Of a DNA stretch of 64,000 nucleotides, positions 1-8,454 are shown in pieces. A model generated the notes under the pieces. It was not told the DNA's origin. It was given only the letters and a program-made list of their open reading frames with translations, and made no database searches. A program made the position numbers and the translations under genes. Numbering within the stretch: position 1 is the stretch's first letter; each line of letters begins with the position of its first letter. Origin of the DNA: Pseudonocardia sp. EC080619-01. GTDB taxonomy: Bacteria; Actinomycetota; Actinomycetes; Mycobacteriales; Pseudonocardiaceae. The DNA is taken from assembly GCF_001420995.1 (NCBI RefSeq), contig NZ_CP012186.1, positions 142,536 through 206,535 on the forward strand. The letters are read 5' to 3'.

Positions 1-593
1 ATCTGGTATCGATCGGAATGAACAGCTCCTCCGGTGCCTCCTGTTCATCGGGTGTTTCGGGTCACGACGTCGACGCTGTGTTTAACAACTACAGCGAACG
101 ATGTCGGGAGAGCAAGTTCTGGCATACCATCGTTGGGGATGTCCGCGTCGTCGGCTCCCGGAGTCGAGGACCTTCAGCACATAGTCGAGGTCTCGGGGGA
201 GAATCAGTTCATCGAGGTGGCCCGGGCGTGGACTGGCGTCCGCAGGCTAAGGGGACCCGTGAGGCTCGTCGAGGGAAGCGGGTCGGCGGGCGGCTGCTGA
301 AGCTGGTGGCCGTTCGGGCGTTGGGTACGTTCCTGATCGACACGCTGGATGTACCGACCGCCGTTCTCGATTAAGCCGTCGCCCAGCTCGGGGTGGACGA
401 CCCGTCGTGTGTGAAGCCGCTATCTGGATCGGCGCCAGACCCGGTTCGACCCGTCAGGGGTCCTCGCGCTGCACGGTGAGGTCTTGAGGGCGTCGGCGGC
501 CGTAGGTCACCAGGACCGCGTCCGACACCCAGCGCGCCGGTTGCCGACTCCTCGAGCGCACCGCCGGCGGTCGCTTCGATCCGGATGTCGAGG
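1..593. other. Window edge, no recognisable gene
   Basis: Short open frames exist on both strands, but none has a credible start with ribosome binding site or a recognisable domain, and they overlap one another. The 3' end of the recombinase-like gene on the minus strand begins at 594. I see no repeat or RNA gene here; it may be the decayed neighbour of the integration module. Confidence 0.4.
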
Positions 594-1646
594 TCAGTGG
601 CGGCCGTCGAGTAGGGCCTGGATCCGGTCGTTGAGGGCGTCGGCGTGGTCGGCGACATTGTCGAGGAGCGTCAGCACGTCGTTCAGGCTTGGCGAGGTGC
701 GCGCAGGCGGTGCTCCGGCAGGCCATGGCCCCGCCGAGTCCGGTGGTCCGTCGGGCGAGTGCGGTAGTAGCCGGTTCGCCGGGGCGGTCAGGGCTGTTCG
801 GCTGGCGGCGAGGGCTAGACGGGTACGGATGGTGCGGATGGTGATGGGACGGTAGTCATCGTGCCAGCCGTGCTGGTCGATGGCCGGCAGCAGGACCGCG
901 GCGCCGGGCCAGCGGTGCGGGGCGCGGGGGTGGTGTCGGTGGGGGTCGTCCGGGGTGACGGCGTCGGCGGCGACGAGGTCCATGCGGGCCGAGCCGCGGC
1001 CGAGGCCATCGAGGGTGCCGAGGATGTCGAGCCAGCGCGCCACCGCGCACGCCGAGCACACCTGTGGGTCCGGATCTGTGGGAACCGTCTGCCCGGCGAC
1101 GGTCACCGCACCGCCGTCGGCGGTGGCGGTGCTGCCCGCCGACGGGTCAGGCGGTGCGTCGGTGGTGATCTCGGTTGGCGTCAGAGTCCTGGCGACGGGG
1201 TAGGGGTGGGCGAGGCTGACGGTGAGCACGATGAGGAAGGCGTCGCGGCGGCCGTGCAGGCCGTGGGGCCAGCCCCGAGTGGGGCACGCGGCGATCATCG
1301 CGCCCGCATCGCCCCAGTGTCGGGTTGGTCGCGGGGGCGTGGGCGCGGCGGACCCGTCATCCGGGCGAGAAAGCAGGTAGCCGGCGCGGCGGTGGGCGGT
1401 CGCGATCGCCCGCACACGCCGGGCCAGCGTGTCAGACCGAGCAGGCAGCGCGGTGAGGAACCCCGTCAGGGCGGCCACGGTGGTCGGCAACGCGGGTTGG
1501 TCGGTGGCGGTGGCGTAGTCACAAAACAGCGCCCACTCCCCCACATAGCCGGGCCCGGCGCCGTCCCGAGGCGCGGACGCGACCTCCACCGTCATCGCCT
1601 GGGTCGCGTCGCTGGTCGACGTCGAGGTGGGCGGATTTTTGCTCAC
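594..1646 (-). CDS. Degenerate tyrosine-recombinase-like protein
   Basis: About 350 residues. Its GTG start overlaps the stop codon of the upstream integrase (GTGA), so the two are translationally coupled; a longer upstream in-frame reading only shadows the integrase gene. Residues about 20-100 (WALFCDYATA, then a helical stretch ending RRVRAIATAHRRAGYLL) look like the SAM-like core-binding domain of tyrosine recombinases. The middle carries VCSACAVARWLDIL, which parallels CPPCAVLRWLHLL of the neighbouring integrase. I find no Arg-His-x-x-Arg-His-Tyr catalytic set, so it is probably not a strand-cleaving enzyme. The C-terminal 30 residues are helical and could dimerise. Role inferred: accessory subunit or structural partner of the integrase. 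Confidence 0.65.
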   Translation of the reverse strand: MSKNPPTSTSTSDATQAMTVEVASAPRDGAGPGYVGEWALFCDYATATDQPALPTTVAALTGFLTALPARSDTLARRVRAIATAHRRAGYLLSRPDDGSAAPTPPRPTRHWGDAGAMIAACPTRGWPHGLHGRRDAFLIVLTVSLAHPYPVARTLTPTEITTDAPPDPSAGSTATADGGAVTVAGQTVPTDPDPQVCSACAVARWLDILGTLDGLGRGSARMDLVAADAVTPDDPHRHHPRAPHRWPGAAVLLPAIDQHGWHDDYRPITIRTIRTRLALAASRTALTAPANRLLPHSPDGPPDSAGPWPAGAPPARTSPSLNDVLTLLDNVADHADALNDRIQALLDGRH

Positions 1647-2932
1647 AGGCCGAGCCGGGTCACGGCGTTGCCCAGTAGGGGGGCGTGGTCGCGGTCGTAG
1701 GTTTCGATCATGGCGTCGCTGGTGTGACGGGTCTGACGGCGCACCGCGCGGTGATCCGCGCCAGCGCGGCGGGCAGTGGTGACGAATCCGACACGCAGCG
1801 AGTGGAATCCTACCGGGCCAGGGAGCCCCCCAGATTGGGCGCGTCGGCGGACCAGGGCGTGTAGCGCGTCCCCGGTGACCGGGGCGTCGGTCAGGGCCCC
1901 GCCGCGGCGGATCGCGCGCAGCAGCGGCGTCTCCCCCGGCAGCGCTGGCTCCGGTGCCCGGATGCCTCGGCCGAAGCCGGCCGGCGGGTCGGGGGGCTCG
2001 GTGGCCGATTGGGGGTGCGGATAGAGGTGCTCGTGCTCGGCCCAGCGTGGGGTGGTCAGGACCGCACGCATCAGCGCGGCCCGGCCCTCGCGGGCGGCGG
2101 CGAGGAGGTGCAGCCAGCGCAGCACCGCGCACGGCGGACACGTTCCGGCGTGTGCCCCGTAGGGAAGTACGACGACCGCACTACGGGCGACCTGGTCGGT
2201 CTTGGAACGCCGGATCCGTACGTGGAGCCCGTCGGTGGGGTGGAAGGTCAGATCCTCGACGGTCAGCGCGGCGAGCTCGCCGCGGCGCAGCGCTCCGGCG
2301 AAGCCCATGAGCAGAACCGCCGCGTCGCGGGCAGCAGTGAGCCCTGCTGGCCACGTCCCGAACTCAAGGCCAGCCAGGAGCGTGCGGAGGTCGTCGAGCA
2401 GCAGCGGGCGCATCTGGCGCGTCGTGTGCGCGCGGGCTCGTTTGATCCCGGTCAGCACCGCGCCCACCGCCGGGTCCCGGGTCGGCGAGGAGTACCCGGC
2501 GTCGCGGTGGATCGCGGCGATCGCGGCCAGGCGGCGGGCCATCGTCGCGGGCGAGAACACATGTTCGCCTTCAGCGGTGCGGGTGGCCTCCATGTCCGCG
2601 AGGTACAGCCGCACCGTGTCCACCCCGGCAGGAAGCGCATGGATGCCGGCGGCGGCGCACCACCGGTCGAAGTGCGACCAGTCACCGGCGTAGGCGGCAC
2701 GGGTCCGTGGCGCCCGCGACGCCGTGGCGTGGTCGTCGGCCCGGGCGGCCAGAGCCTCCAGAGAGGCCGCCCGCTGCGCCGCGATGCTCCGCTCCCCCGC
2801 GAAGGTCGGGTCTGCGACGTCGCTGGGCTCGTTCACGGCTGCCACGGGTGTCCAGTGAGACGCATCGTGGCCTCCCCTGAAGCCGGGTCCGTGCCCATCG
2901 AAGCCCCTCTCGTGGCCGTGAGCGCGGCCCAC
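1643..2932 (-). CDS. Tyrosine recombinase / site-specific integrase
   Basis: About 429 residues from a GTG start. A core-binding domain (about residues 70-170) is followed by a catalytic domain with the expected set: Arg in GALRRGEL (216/217), Lys in RRSKTDQ (244), HSLR (H377, R380), H403 and the nucleophile Y412 in ETYDR. It should integrate, excise or resolve DNA at a specific site. The start is uncertain: in-frame GTG codons near residues 30-34 lie about 30 bases after a GGGGAGG motif. It overlaps the next gene by four bases. No tRNA gene or att-like repeat is seen beside it, so the target site cannot be named. It could serve an integrative element or plasmid dimer resolution. Confidence 0.85.
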   Translation of the reverse strand: MGRAHGHERGFDGHGPGFRGGHDASHWTPVAAVNEPSDVADPTFAGERSIAAQRAASLEALAARADDHATASRAPRTRAAYAGDWSHFDRWCAAAGIHALPAGVDTVRLYLADMEATRTAEGEHVFSPATMARRLAAIAAIHRDAGYSSPTRDPAVGAVLTGIKRARAHTTRQMRPLLLDDLRTLLAGLEFGTWPAGLTAARDAAVLLMGFAGALRRGELAALTVEDLTFHPTDGLHVRIRRSKTDQVARSAVVVLPYGAHAGTCPPCAVLRWLHLLAAAREGRAALMRAVLTTPRWAEHEHLYPHPQSATEPPDPPAGFGRGIRAPEPALPGETPLLRAIRRGGALTDAPVTGDALHALVRRRAQSGGLPGPVGFHSLRVGFVTTARRAGADHRAVRRQTRHTSDAMIETYDRDHAPLLGNAVTRLGL

Positions 2933-3233
2933 TGCCGCACGTTAGGTCAGATAACGGGAGATTATCGTAGGTCTCAATCCACGGGGCGGAAGCGACCAGG
3001 AAGCGTCCTCGCCGGGACTCCCGGAGGAGACCAGGCGGATGGCGGCGGAGCACCGATAGGGGCTCTGAGCTGCGACTCCTGCCGAGAACGGGTGTTCTGG
3101 GAGAGCGCCGCCGCCGAGGCGCCACTCATCGCGGTGCCGGTGGCCCGTCGGGCGCTGTCGCACATGCACGCACCCGCCTGGCCCGTCCGGTCGCGGACCG
3201 ATTCGACAGACCGGGCGCAGCGCTCCAGCCTGC
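2933..3233. other. Intergenic, nothing identified
   Basis: Separates the integrase start from the broken VOC gene. It probably holds the integrase promoter. The run CGTAGGTCTCAATCC near 2966-2980 is locally AT-richer than its surroundings, but I cannot assign a promoter or operator. Confidence 0.3.
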
Positions 3234-3614
3234 ATGACATGCCCCTTGAACATCGTTTCGGTCGTGCTCGGCGCCCACGATGTCGGGCGCGCGGTCCGGT
3301 TCTGGAGCACATCCCGGGACTACCGGCTACGCGAGGAACCCGAACCCGACTGGGCCGTGCTCACCCCCACGGAAGGCGACCGCCTCAACATCTCGATCAC
3401 CAGCACCGAGGAGGGCGCGCCGGATCGGCCCGGTACACCTCGACCTCTACACCGACCAACCGCACGCCGAGATCACCCACCTGGAGCAACTGGCGGCGCC
3501 CGGGTCGACTGTCCCCACTACTCGCCGGCCCCCGACTTCGTCGTCCTGGTCGACCCGGACGGCAGCATCTTCTGCGTGATCGACAGGAGCGCCAAGAGCG
3601 CTGGGATGGGGTGA
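3234..3614 (+). pseudogene. VOC/glyoxalase-fold protein, doubly frameshifted
   Basis: Read piecewise this is a typical ~126-residue VOC (vicinal oxygen chelate) protein: an N-terminal half with NIVSVVLGAHDVGRAVRFW, a middle piece GPVHLDLYTDQPHAEITHLEQL and an end with FVVLVDPDGSIFCVID. The first and last pieces share one frame and the middle piece is in the +1 frame, so there is an insertion-type change near 3417-3420 and a compensating change near 3505-3510. The full-length frame is open, so a garbled protein could still be made. VOC proteins cover dioxygenases, glyoxalases and drug-binding resistance proteins; the substrate cannot be told. Decay or sequencing error are both possible. Confidence 0.65.
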
Positions 3615-4190
3615 CCGCACGTCAAGGAACCCGAGCCCGCCGAGTACTCAGTAGACACCCGCTCTCTCGGACTCCCCGTCGGCGCGGCTATCGATCAGGA
3701 CCGGTGTGCAGGGCGGCTGCGGCTGGGCCACCACTGACCGCGTCGGAGATCGGGCTCGAGCATCGTCAATGACTGGCCCGTCTCGACGGTGTCGGAGGCG
3801 CAGGCATGCCCGGAAGAAGCTGGGCCATCGGCGGGCCTGGTCGAGGTGTCTTCCGCTGCCGTCGAACCGCTCCAGTGGTGACGCCCGGTTCGGCGCTTAG
3901 CACGGCCGGTCTCCCGGTCAAGGGCGCTGCGCGTCGCTGCGCGACCGTTCTGCGGCCGGCCCTTGACCGCGAGCCTCGCCGGCCGTGCCGGGACGCCCTT
4001 ACGGGCAGCGGGGGAACAAGCGCCCCGCCACCCGCAAGGGGTCCCCGATCCGAGAGTTGACCGGCCCCGTTCCTTCAGGGATGACCAGTCACGTGTTCTC
4101 GAGGAAGTCAAAGTACTTGAGCACCGGGGAGGCTCTTGGTGGTGGTCATCGGAATCTCCGGTGCGCGCGACGGAAAGGCCGGGAGGCGTG
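3615..4190. other. Non-coding spacer with one structured repeat
   Basis: No convincing gene. It contains a copy of a ~65 bp palindromic repeat (3917-3979) also found twice in the plasmid-like region at 30.3 and 34.5 kb. Open frames here lack ribosome binding sites and family features. Confidence 0.4.
3917..3979 (+). repeat. Family-3 hairpin repeat, copy 1
   Basis: Begins GTCAAGGGCGCTGCGCGTCG and closes with GGCCCTTGAC followed by GAGCCTCG. The outer arms GTCAAGGGC and GCCCTTGAC pair perfectly, and an inner CGTCGC/GCGAC pair lies between them. Further copies lie at 30343-30410 and 34480-34560. This copy sits outside the main plasmid-gene block. Confidence 0.75.
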
Positions 4191-4790
4191 CTACTGATAG
4201 CGCGTCTCTTTGATCCCCTGAACGAACAACGAGCAATAAAAGTCGGCAATCTCGTCCAGTGTGGGGCTCCGAGCAGGGTCGTACCAACGGATCACTGCAT
4301 TGAGCGTGCTATTGATGGCGATCGCGGCCATCCGGGGGTGCTCGATGGTCAAAGGAGCGTCCGGCACCTGCTGGAGCAGGTCGGCCCACGTGTGCACGTA
4401 GAGACGCTCTTCTTCGAGCATCTTGTCGCGCCCATACTCAGGTAGTCGATTCCGATGTAGAATCAGTACTTCGTAGATGGCCTTATCAGAGGTGATGACC
4501 GTCAAATGCTCCCGGAAGGCCTGGCGAAGCTTCTCCTCAGGTGACTGTGAGGTTCTCATAACCGCATTAATCATTTTCTGGAGTCGGGCACCAGCCCGCT
4601 GCCAGACCAGATAGAGAAGTTCGTCCTTACTTTTGACGTAGTAGTAGAGGGCTGCTCCGGTCATGTCCATCTCGGCAGCGATCTGCGAGATGGTGGCCTC
4701 CGCGAACCCGTTGGCCGCAAACACTTTAGCCGCGGCCTCGATAATCTCCTCGAAGCGGAGCTGCTTGGAGCGCCTGGGCTTCTTCGTCAC
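4191..4790 (-). CDS. TetR/AcrR family transcriptional regulator
   Basis: 199 residues from the GTG at 4788-4790, chosen because AAGGGAG lies 8 bases upstream and the length fits the family; in-frame sequence further upstream is not TetR-like. The N-terminal helix-turn-helix has the classic pattern: IIEAAAKVFAANGF, ATISQIAAEMDMTGAALYYYVKSKDEL. The C-terminal ligand-binding domain is all-helical and ends near the stop. AcrR/FadR-like regulators of this type often repress a nearby transporter or fatty-acid gene, but here the gene is isolated between a non-coding spacer and transposase debris, so its target is unknown. Moderate A/T content distinguishes it from the surrounding IS remnants. Confidence 0.9.
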   Translation of the reverse strand: MTKKPRRSKQLRFEEIIEAAAKVFAANGFAEATISQIAAEMDMTGAALYYYVKSKDELLYLVWQRAGARLQKMINAVMRTSQSPEEKLRQAFREHLTVITSDKAIYEVLILHRNRLPEYGRDKMLEEERLYVHTWADLLQQVPDAPLTIEHPRMAAIAINSTLNAVIRWYDPARSPTLDEIADFYCSLFVQGIKETRYQ

Positions 4791-4802
4791 CGCGATTGCT
4801 CC

Positions 4803-4818
4803 CTTCGCTGTCGCGAAG
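4803..4818. promoter_or_regulatory. Small dyad upstream of the TetR gene
   Basis: CTTCGC-TGTC-GCGAAG forms a perfect 6-bp inverted repeat that overlaps the ribosome-binding region of the minus-strand TetR gene. It could be an mRNA hairpin limiting translation or an autoregulatory operator half. A TATACT hexamer lies just upstream on the minus strand and could be a -10 box. Confidence 0.35.
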
Positions 4819-4881
4819 GAGTATACGCTCGAGTCCTTGACCCGACTTCGGCCACTCGGGTCTGGCCTGAGTTGCACAGGT

Positions 4882-5382
4882 TTAGTGCCCCGGCGCGGTG
4901 ATGGCGGGTAGCTGGTCGAGGATGGCGCGGGCCTTGCTGGTGATCTGCGGGGCCGCGGTGATGGGGTGCCCGCCGACATCGACACGGACGGTGCGTAGCG
5001 GACGCAGGGCCTTGACCAGCTTCTTGATGGTCACGCCTGCCGCGTCTTGGAGGTGGTGTCGGGAGACCGCGAGGGCGGCGAAGACGACGGTGAGGTGGGC
5101 TTCGATGGCGTCGCGTTCGCGGTGGAAGATCGGTCGGGCCCGTAGGTCGGACTTGGCCATGCGGAAGCTGTGCTCGACCTGCCACAGGTCGTGGTAGGCG
5201 GCCACCACGGCGAGCCCGTCCATGGTGGACTCGGGCAGGTTGGTGACGTAGCCCTTCAACCCGGCCAGTTGGCGGGCGTGTTCGACCAGGCTCCAGTCGA
5301 CCTCGGTGCCGCTGGAGTTGATGCGGACGAAGCGGTCCTTCTTCAACGGCCGCGTGCCGGCCGGCCGGCCCCGGATCACACG
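4882..5382 (-). pseudogene. IS1634/IS4-type DDE transposase, C-terminal fragment
   Basis: Only the end of a transposase is present: the stretch YVTNLPES, then YHDLWQVEHSFRMAKSDL, RARPIFH and HLTVVFAALAVSRHLQ-like sequence is characteristic of the C-terminal part of IS1634-like (IS4 superfamily) enzymes, including the YREK-type glutamate region (EHSFRMAKSDL). It ends in its natural stop at 4882. The N-terminal two thirds are missing; the frame continues without a stop into an IS256 fragment and then istB, so the long open frame is a chance fusion of three transposase pieces. Confidence 0.8.
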
Positions 5383-5545
5383 GAGTGCGCCAGAGCCCGG
5401 ACCTTCACCATAATCGCGTCCACGAACACTGCGACGTACACCGCATCGAGTGGCCGCGACACCCAGTCCTGCATCTCGGCGATCACCGAGTCGGTGATCC
5501 GTGAGACCGTCTCCTTGGATATCGAAGCGCCATAGATTGTGGACG
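5383..5545 (-). pseudogene. IS256-family (mutator-type) transposase fragment
   Basis: In a frame different from its neighbours the minus strand reads IYGASISKETVSRITDSV, then MQDWVSRPLDAVY and VAVFVDAIMVKVR. This is the segment of IS256-type transposases carrying the first catalytic aspartate (FVDAI). About 54 codons remain; both ends are cut, by the IS1634-like piece on one side and the IS21 end on the other. Confidence 0.8.
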
Positions 5546-5553
5546 ATCAGGCA

Positions 5554-5588
5554 ATTCCCTGGGGTTATGATCAAGTTATTCCCTGGGG
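5554..5588. repeat. Short direct repeats at the istB end
   Basis: ATTCCCTGGGG occurs at 5554-5564 and again at 5578-5588. IS21-family ends carry short repeated transposase-binding sites, so these are probably remains of the IS21 terminus next to istB. The outermost tip of the element is not preserved clearly. Confidence 0.45.
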
Positions 5589-6390
5589 CCCGGTCCGTGG
5601 TGGTGGTTCTACCCGGCTTGCTCTTCGGGGGCCAGGGGGCGCGGCCGGGGCGCTTGTTGGGTCGGTAGCTGGCGCCGTTCATGTGGATGTGGTGGCTGGT
5701 GTTGATCAGTCGGTCGAGCAGGGACTCGGCGACGACGGGGTTGGGGAACAGCGGATACCAGTCGACCGCGGAGCGGTTGGAGGTCAGCAGCAGCGATCGG
5801 CCGGCGCGTTCGTTGATCAGCTCGTAGAGGTCGTCGGCCTGGGCGGCGGTCAGCTCGCGCATCCCGAAGTCGTCGAGGATCAGCAGTGCAGGTCGGGCGA
5901 GCTCGCGCAGCCTTCGGGCCCAGCTGTGGTCGGCGTGTCCGCCGGCGAGTTCGGCGAGGATCCGGCTGGTCTTGGCGAAGCGGACGTCCGCGCCGTGCCG
6001 GATGGCCTGGTGGCCGAGGGCTTGGGCGATGTGGGTTTTGCCGACCCCGACCGGTCCGGTGAGGATCACCGACTCGCCGGCGGCCAGCCAGCGCAGCGCG
6101 GCCAGGTCGCGGATCTGGGCGGCGGGCAGCTTCGGGTTGGCGTGGAAGTCGAAGCCTTCGAGGGTGACCTGTTGCTCGAAGCGGGCCCGGCGCAGCCGGC
6201 GGGCGAACGCGGCCTGATCACGGCGGGCGACCTCGTCCTGGCAGAGCACGTCCTGGCAGAGCACTTGGAGGAACTCCAGGTGCCCGAGTTCCCCGGCGCG
6301 GGCCTGGGCCAGGCGCGCGTCGAGGGTGTCGAGCATCCCGGAGAGCTTGAGCGTGCGCAGGGCCGCGCGCAGGCCGTTGTCGGCGCTCAT
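5589..6390 (-). CDS. istB: IS21-family helper ATPase IstB
   Basis: About 265 residues of IstB/DnaA-like AAA+ ATPase: the N-terminal MSADNGLRAALRTLKLSGML, Walker A GPVGVGKTH, Walker B LLILDDFG, sensor region LLTSNRS, and the C-terminal SYRPNKRPGR seen in IstB proteins. It assists the IstA transposase in target selection. Its ATG overlaps the istA stop (ATGA), the usual IS21 arrangement. The natural stop codon is not present at the expected place; the frame reads on into unrelated IS fragments down to 4882, adding a junk tail. With istA truncated, this IS21 copy cannot move on its own. Confidence 0.85.
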
Positions 6391-7107
6391 CGCCGGCGCC
6401 CCTTCCCGGAGGTAATGGACGTGGTGGGCATGGGGACGACGTTCGTGGGCGTGTCGGCCGCCGGGACGACGTGCGTCGTGGGCGGGACGACGTTCGGGGT
6501 GCTGGTTCTGCGGGCTGGTGCTGGCTCGGCGAACAGTGCTTCTGGTCCGTGCAGGTGCGCGGCGGCGCCGCCGTCACCGGCGGCGCGGGCCACTGCGTGG
6601 TGCTCGGTGCCCGCGACCAGGATGCCCTTGATGGTGCGATAGGTCGGGTCGCCGACCTCGAGCGCGCGGGCGCAGGCCGCCTCGAGCCGGTCCGGGGTGT
6701 AGCGGTCGGCCAGCCCGAGCACGCCTTGTGCGGCGCGCAGCCGGAACAGGGCGTTGACCTCCAGCAACTCGCCGACCACGGCGGTGACGGACTCGCCGAT
6801 CTGAGCGGCGCGTTCGCGGCACCAGGTCGGGGTGCGCATGTGGAAGGCGATCTTCTCCGGCGGGTAGTCGGCGTAGTCGGTCTGCTTGCCCCGAGGCTTG
6901 GTGATGTGGATCTTGACCAGCGCGCCGTCGTGGAAGATCTGCACCGTGTGCGCGGTAGCGCGGGCGTCGACGTGCTGGCCGATCAGCCGCCAGGGCACCG
7001 AGTAGAGGGTCTTACCCACAACGGTGACGTGGATGTCCGGGCCGACCTTCGGGCGCGACCAGGTCGCGAGCTCGAACGCCCGCGCCGGCAACCCCAGCAG
7101 GGCGGGC
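6387..7107 (-). pseudogene. istA: IS21-family transposase IstA, N-terminally truncated
   Basis: Only the C-terminal ~240 codons remain: ATWSRPKVGPDIHVTVVGKTLYSV-like Mu-transposase C-terminal beta domain, WRLIGQHVDARAT, YPPEKIAFHMRTPTWC, LEAACARALEVGDPTYRTIKGIL. The integrase core with the DDE residues and the helix-turn-helix are missing, cut off exactly at the left inverted repeat of the IS3 element at 7108. The missing part is not found on the other side of the IS3 copy, so sequence was deleted or rearranged, not merely interrupted. Confidence 0.85.
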
Positions 7108-7160
7108 TGAACCGTCCTGGGTGGTGGAGAGGCTCCTGATCCAGCAAGGAGACTGGAGCT

Positions 7161-7493
7161 GTGGGAGCACCTCGGAAGTTCGATGAGGAGACCCGTGCCC
7201 GCGCGGTCCGCCTCTATCTTGACCGTCTGCGTGATCACGGGGAGTCGAAGCTGGCCGCGCGCCGGCACGTCGGTGAGCTGTTGGATGTGAACCCGGCGAC
7301 GATCCGCAATTGGGTCGAGGCCGAAGAGCGCGATTCCGGTTCCGGGGTTGGCTCGGCGGCGGGTGGCGATGACGCAGCGGCCGAGTTGCGACGGCTTCGT
7401 GCAGAAAATGCCGAGCTGCGGCGGGCGAATGAGATTCTGAAGACTGCTTCGGCGTTTTTCGCGCAGGCGGAGCTGGACCGTCGACTCAGGTAA
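7161..7493 (+). CDS. IS3-family OrfA (transposase DNA-binding subunit)
   Basis: 110 residues. The N-terminal half is a helix-turn-helix (FDEETRARAVRLYLDRL ... LLDVNPATIRNWV) and the C-terminal half a leucine-zipper-like coil (LRRLRAENAELRRANEILK). OrfA binds the terminal repeats and is translated alone or as the first part of the OrfAB fusion. The stop lies 60 bases before the first in-frame start of orfB, while the orfB frame (-1) stays open back across this region. Confidence 0.9.
   Translation: MGAPRKFDEETRARAVRLYLDRLRDHGESKLAARRHVGELLDVNPATIRNWVEAEERDSGSGVGSAAGGDDAAAELRRLRAENAELRRANEILKTASAFFAQAELDRRLR
7454..7460 (+). promoter_or_regulatory. Candidate -1 frameshift site in the IS3 element
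   Basis: GTTTTTC sits in the orfA frame as ..G TTT TTC. Slipping back by one gives GTT TTT and enters the orfB frame, which is open from here (VFRAGGAGPS...) and continues with FVHEHRSRFGVEPICAVL, the usual start of an OrfB integrase. IS3-family elements make their transposase through such a frameshift. Confidence 0.5.
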
Positions 7494-7552
7494 GACTTCT
7501 GTTCGTTCACGAACATCGAAGCCGTTTCGGGGTCGAGCCGATCTGTGCCGTT

Positions 7553-8425
7553 TTGTCCGAACACGGTGTGCAGGTCGCCCCGCAGACGTATTATCGCTGG
7601 CGGTCCCGGCCGGTGACCGATCGCCAGTTGGATGAGGCGTATCTGGTGAATCGGATTGTGGATATCTATCGGAAGAACAGGTGTGTGTACGGGGTGCGGA
7701 AGATGTGGCGTGCGGCGCGGCGGGAAGGGCTCCGGGTCGGGCGGGACCAGATGGGCCGATTGATGCGTGTCGCCGGGATCCAGGGCGTGCGCCGCGGGGT
7801 CCACCACACGGCCACGACGACCCGTGATCAGCGCGCAGCCCGCCATCCTGACCTGGTCAAGCGGGCGTGGGCGGCGCCGACTCGACCGGATGCGCTGTGG
7901 GTCGTGGATTTCACGTATGTGTGGACCGCCTCCGGGTTCTGCTACGTGTCGTTCGTGACCGACGTCTACTCCCGCAGAATCCTCGGATGGAAGGCGTCGA
8001 TGAGTAAGACCACCGATCTCGTCTCCGGGGCCTTGGCGCAGGCGTTGTCCACTCGCCAACGGGCGATCAGCGAGTTCACCTCCGAGGGTCTTATTCATCA
8101 TTCGGATGCCGGGTCTCAATATACGTCTCTGGCGTTCACCGAGCAACTCGCCGAGGCTGGTATCGCCGGCTCGATCGGCACCGTCGGTGACGCGCTGGAC
8201 AACGCGCTGATGGAGTCCACGATCGGCCTGTACAAGTCAGAGCTCATCGTTCCGTATGCTCATTCTCGGAACTGGATCGGTCTTCGTGAGGTGGAGCGAG
8301 AGACCGCGGAGTGGGTTCACTGGTACAACAGTGTGAGGCTCCACTCCTCCATTGACTATATGTCGCCGATCGAACGAGAAATGGTGTACGCTACATCCAT
8401 CGCCCAACAGGGTGCGGTGGCCTGA
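7553..8425 (+). CDS. IS3-family OrfB (DDE integrase/transposase)
   Basis: 290 residues from the first GTG-type start, though the functional protein is probably OrfAB made by frameshifting near 7454. The HTH_21 domain (YRKNRCVYGVRKMW, LMRVAGIQGVRRG) is followed by the rve integrase core with D in WVVDFTYV, D in HHSDAGSQYTS and E in NALMESTIGLYKSEL, completing the DDE triad; the C-terminus has WVHWYNSVRLHSSIDYMSP. All catalytic residues are present, so the enzyme looks active. Confidence 0.93.
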   Translation: MSEHGVQVAPQTYYRWRSRPVTDRQLDEAYLVNRIVDIYRKNRCVYGVRKMWRAARREGLRVGRDQMGRLMRVAGIQGVRRGVHHTATTTRDQRAARHPDLVKRAWAAPTRPDALWVVDFTYVWTASGFCYVSFVTDVYSRRILGWKASMSKTTDLVSGALAQALSTRQRAISEFTSEGLIHHSDAGSQYTSLAFTEQLAEAGIAGSIGTVGDALDNALMESTIGLYKSELIVPYAHSRNWIGLREVERETAEWVHWYNSVRLHSSIDYMSPIEREMVYATSIAQQGAVA

Positions 8426-8454
8426 ACCTCAGCCTCTCGCAGACCCAGGACGGT

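Noticed and set aside
1646..2141. Upstream extension of the recombinase-like frame to 2141
   Set aside because: It overlaps the integrase catalytic region on the same strand and reads as Arg/Pro-rich shadow sequence; the GTG at 1644-1646 with a GTGA overlap is a better start.
5589..6390. DnaA or DnaC replication protein
   Set aside because: The AAA+ domain could suggest this, but the C-terminal SYRPNKRPGR and ATGA overlap with an IstA fragment identify IstB.
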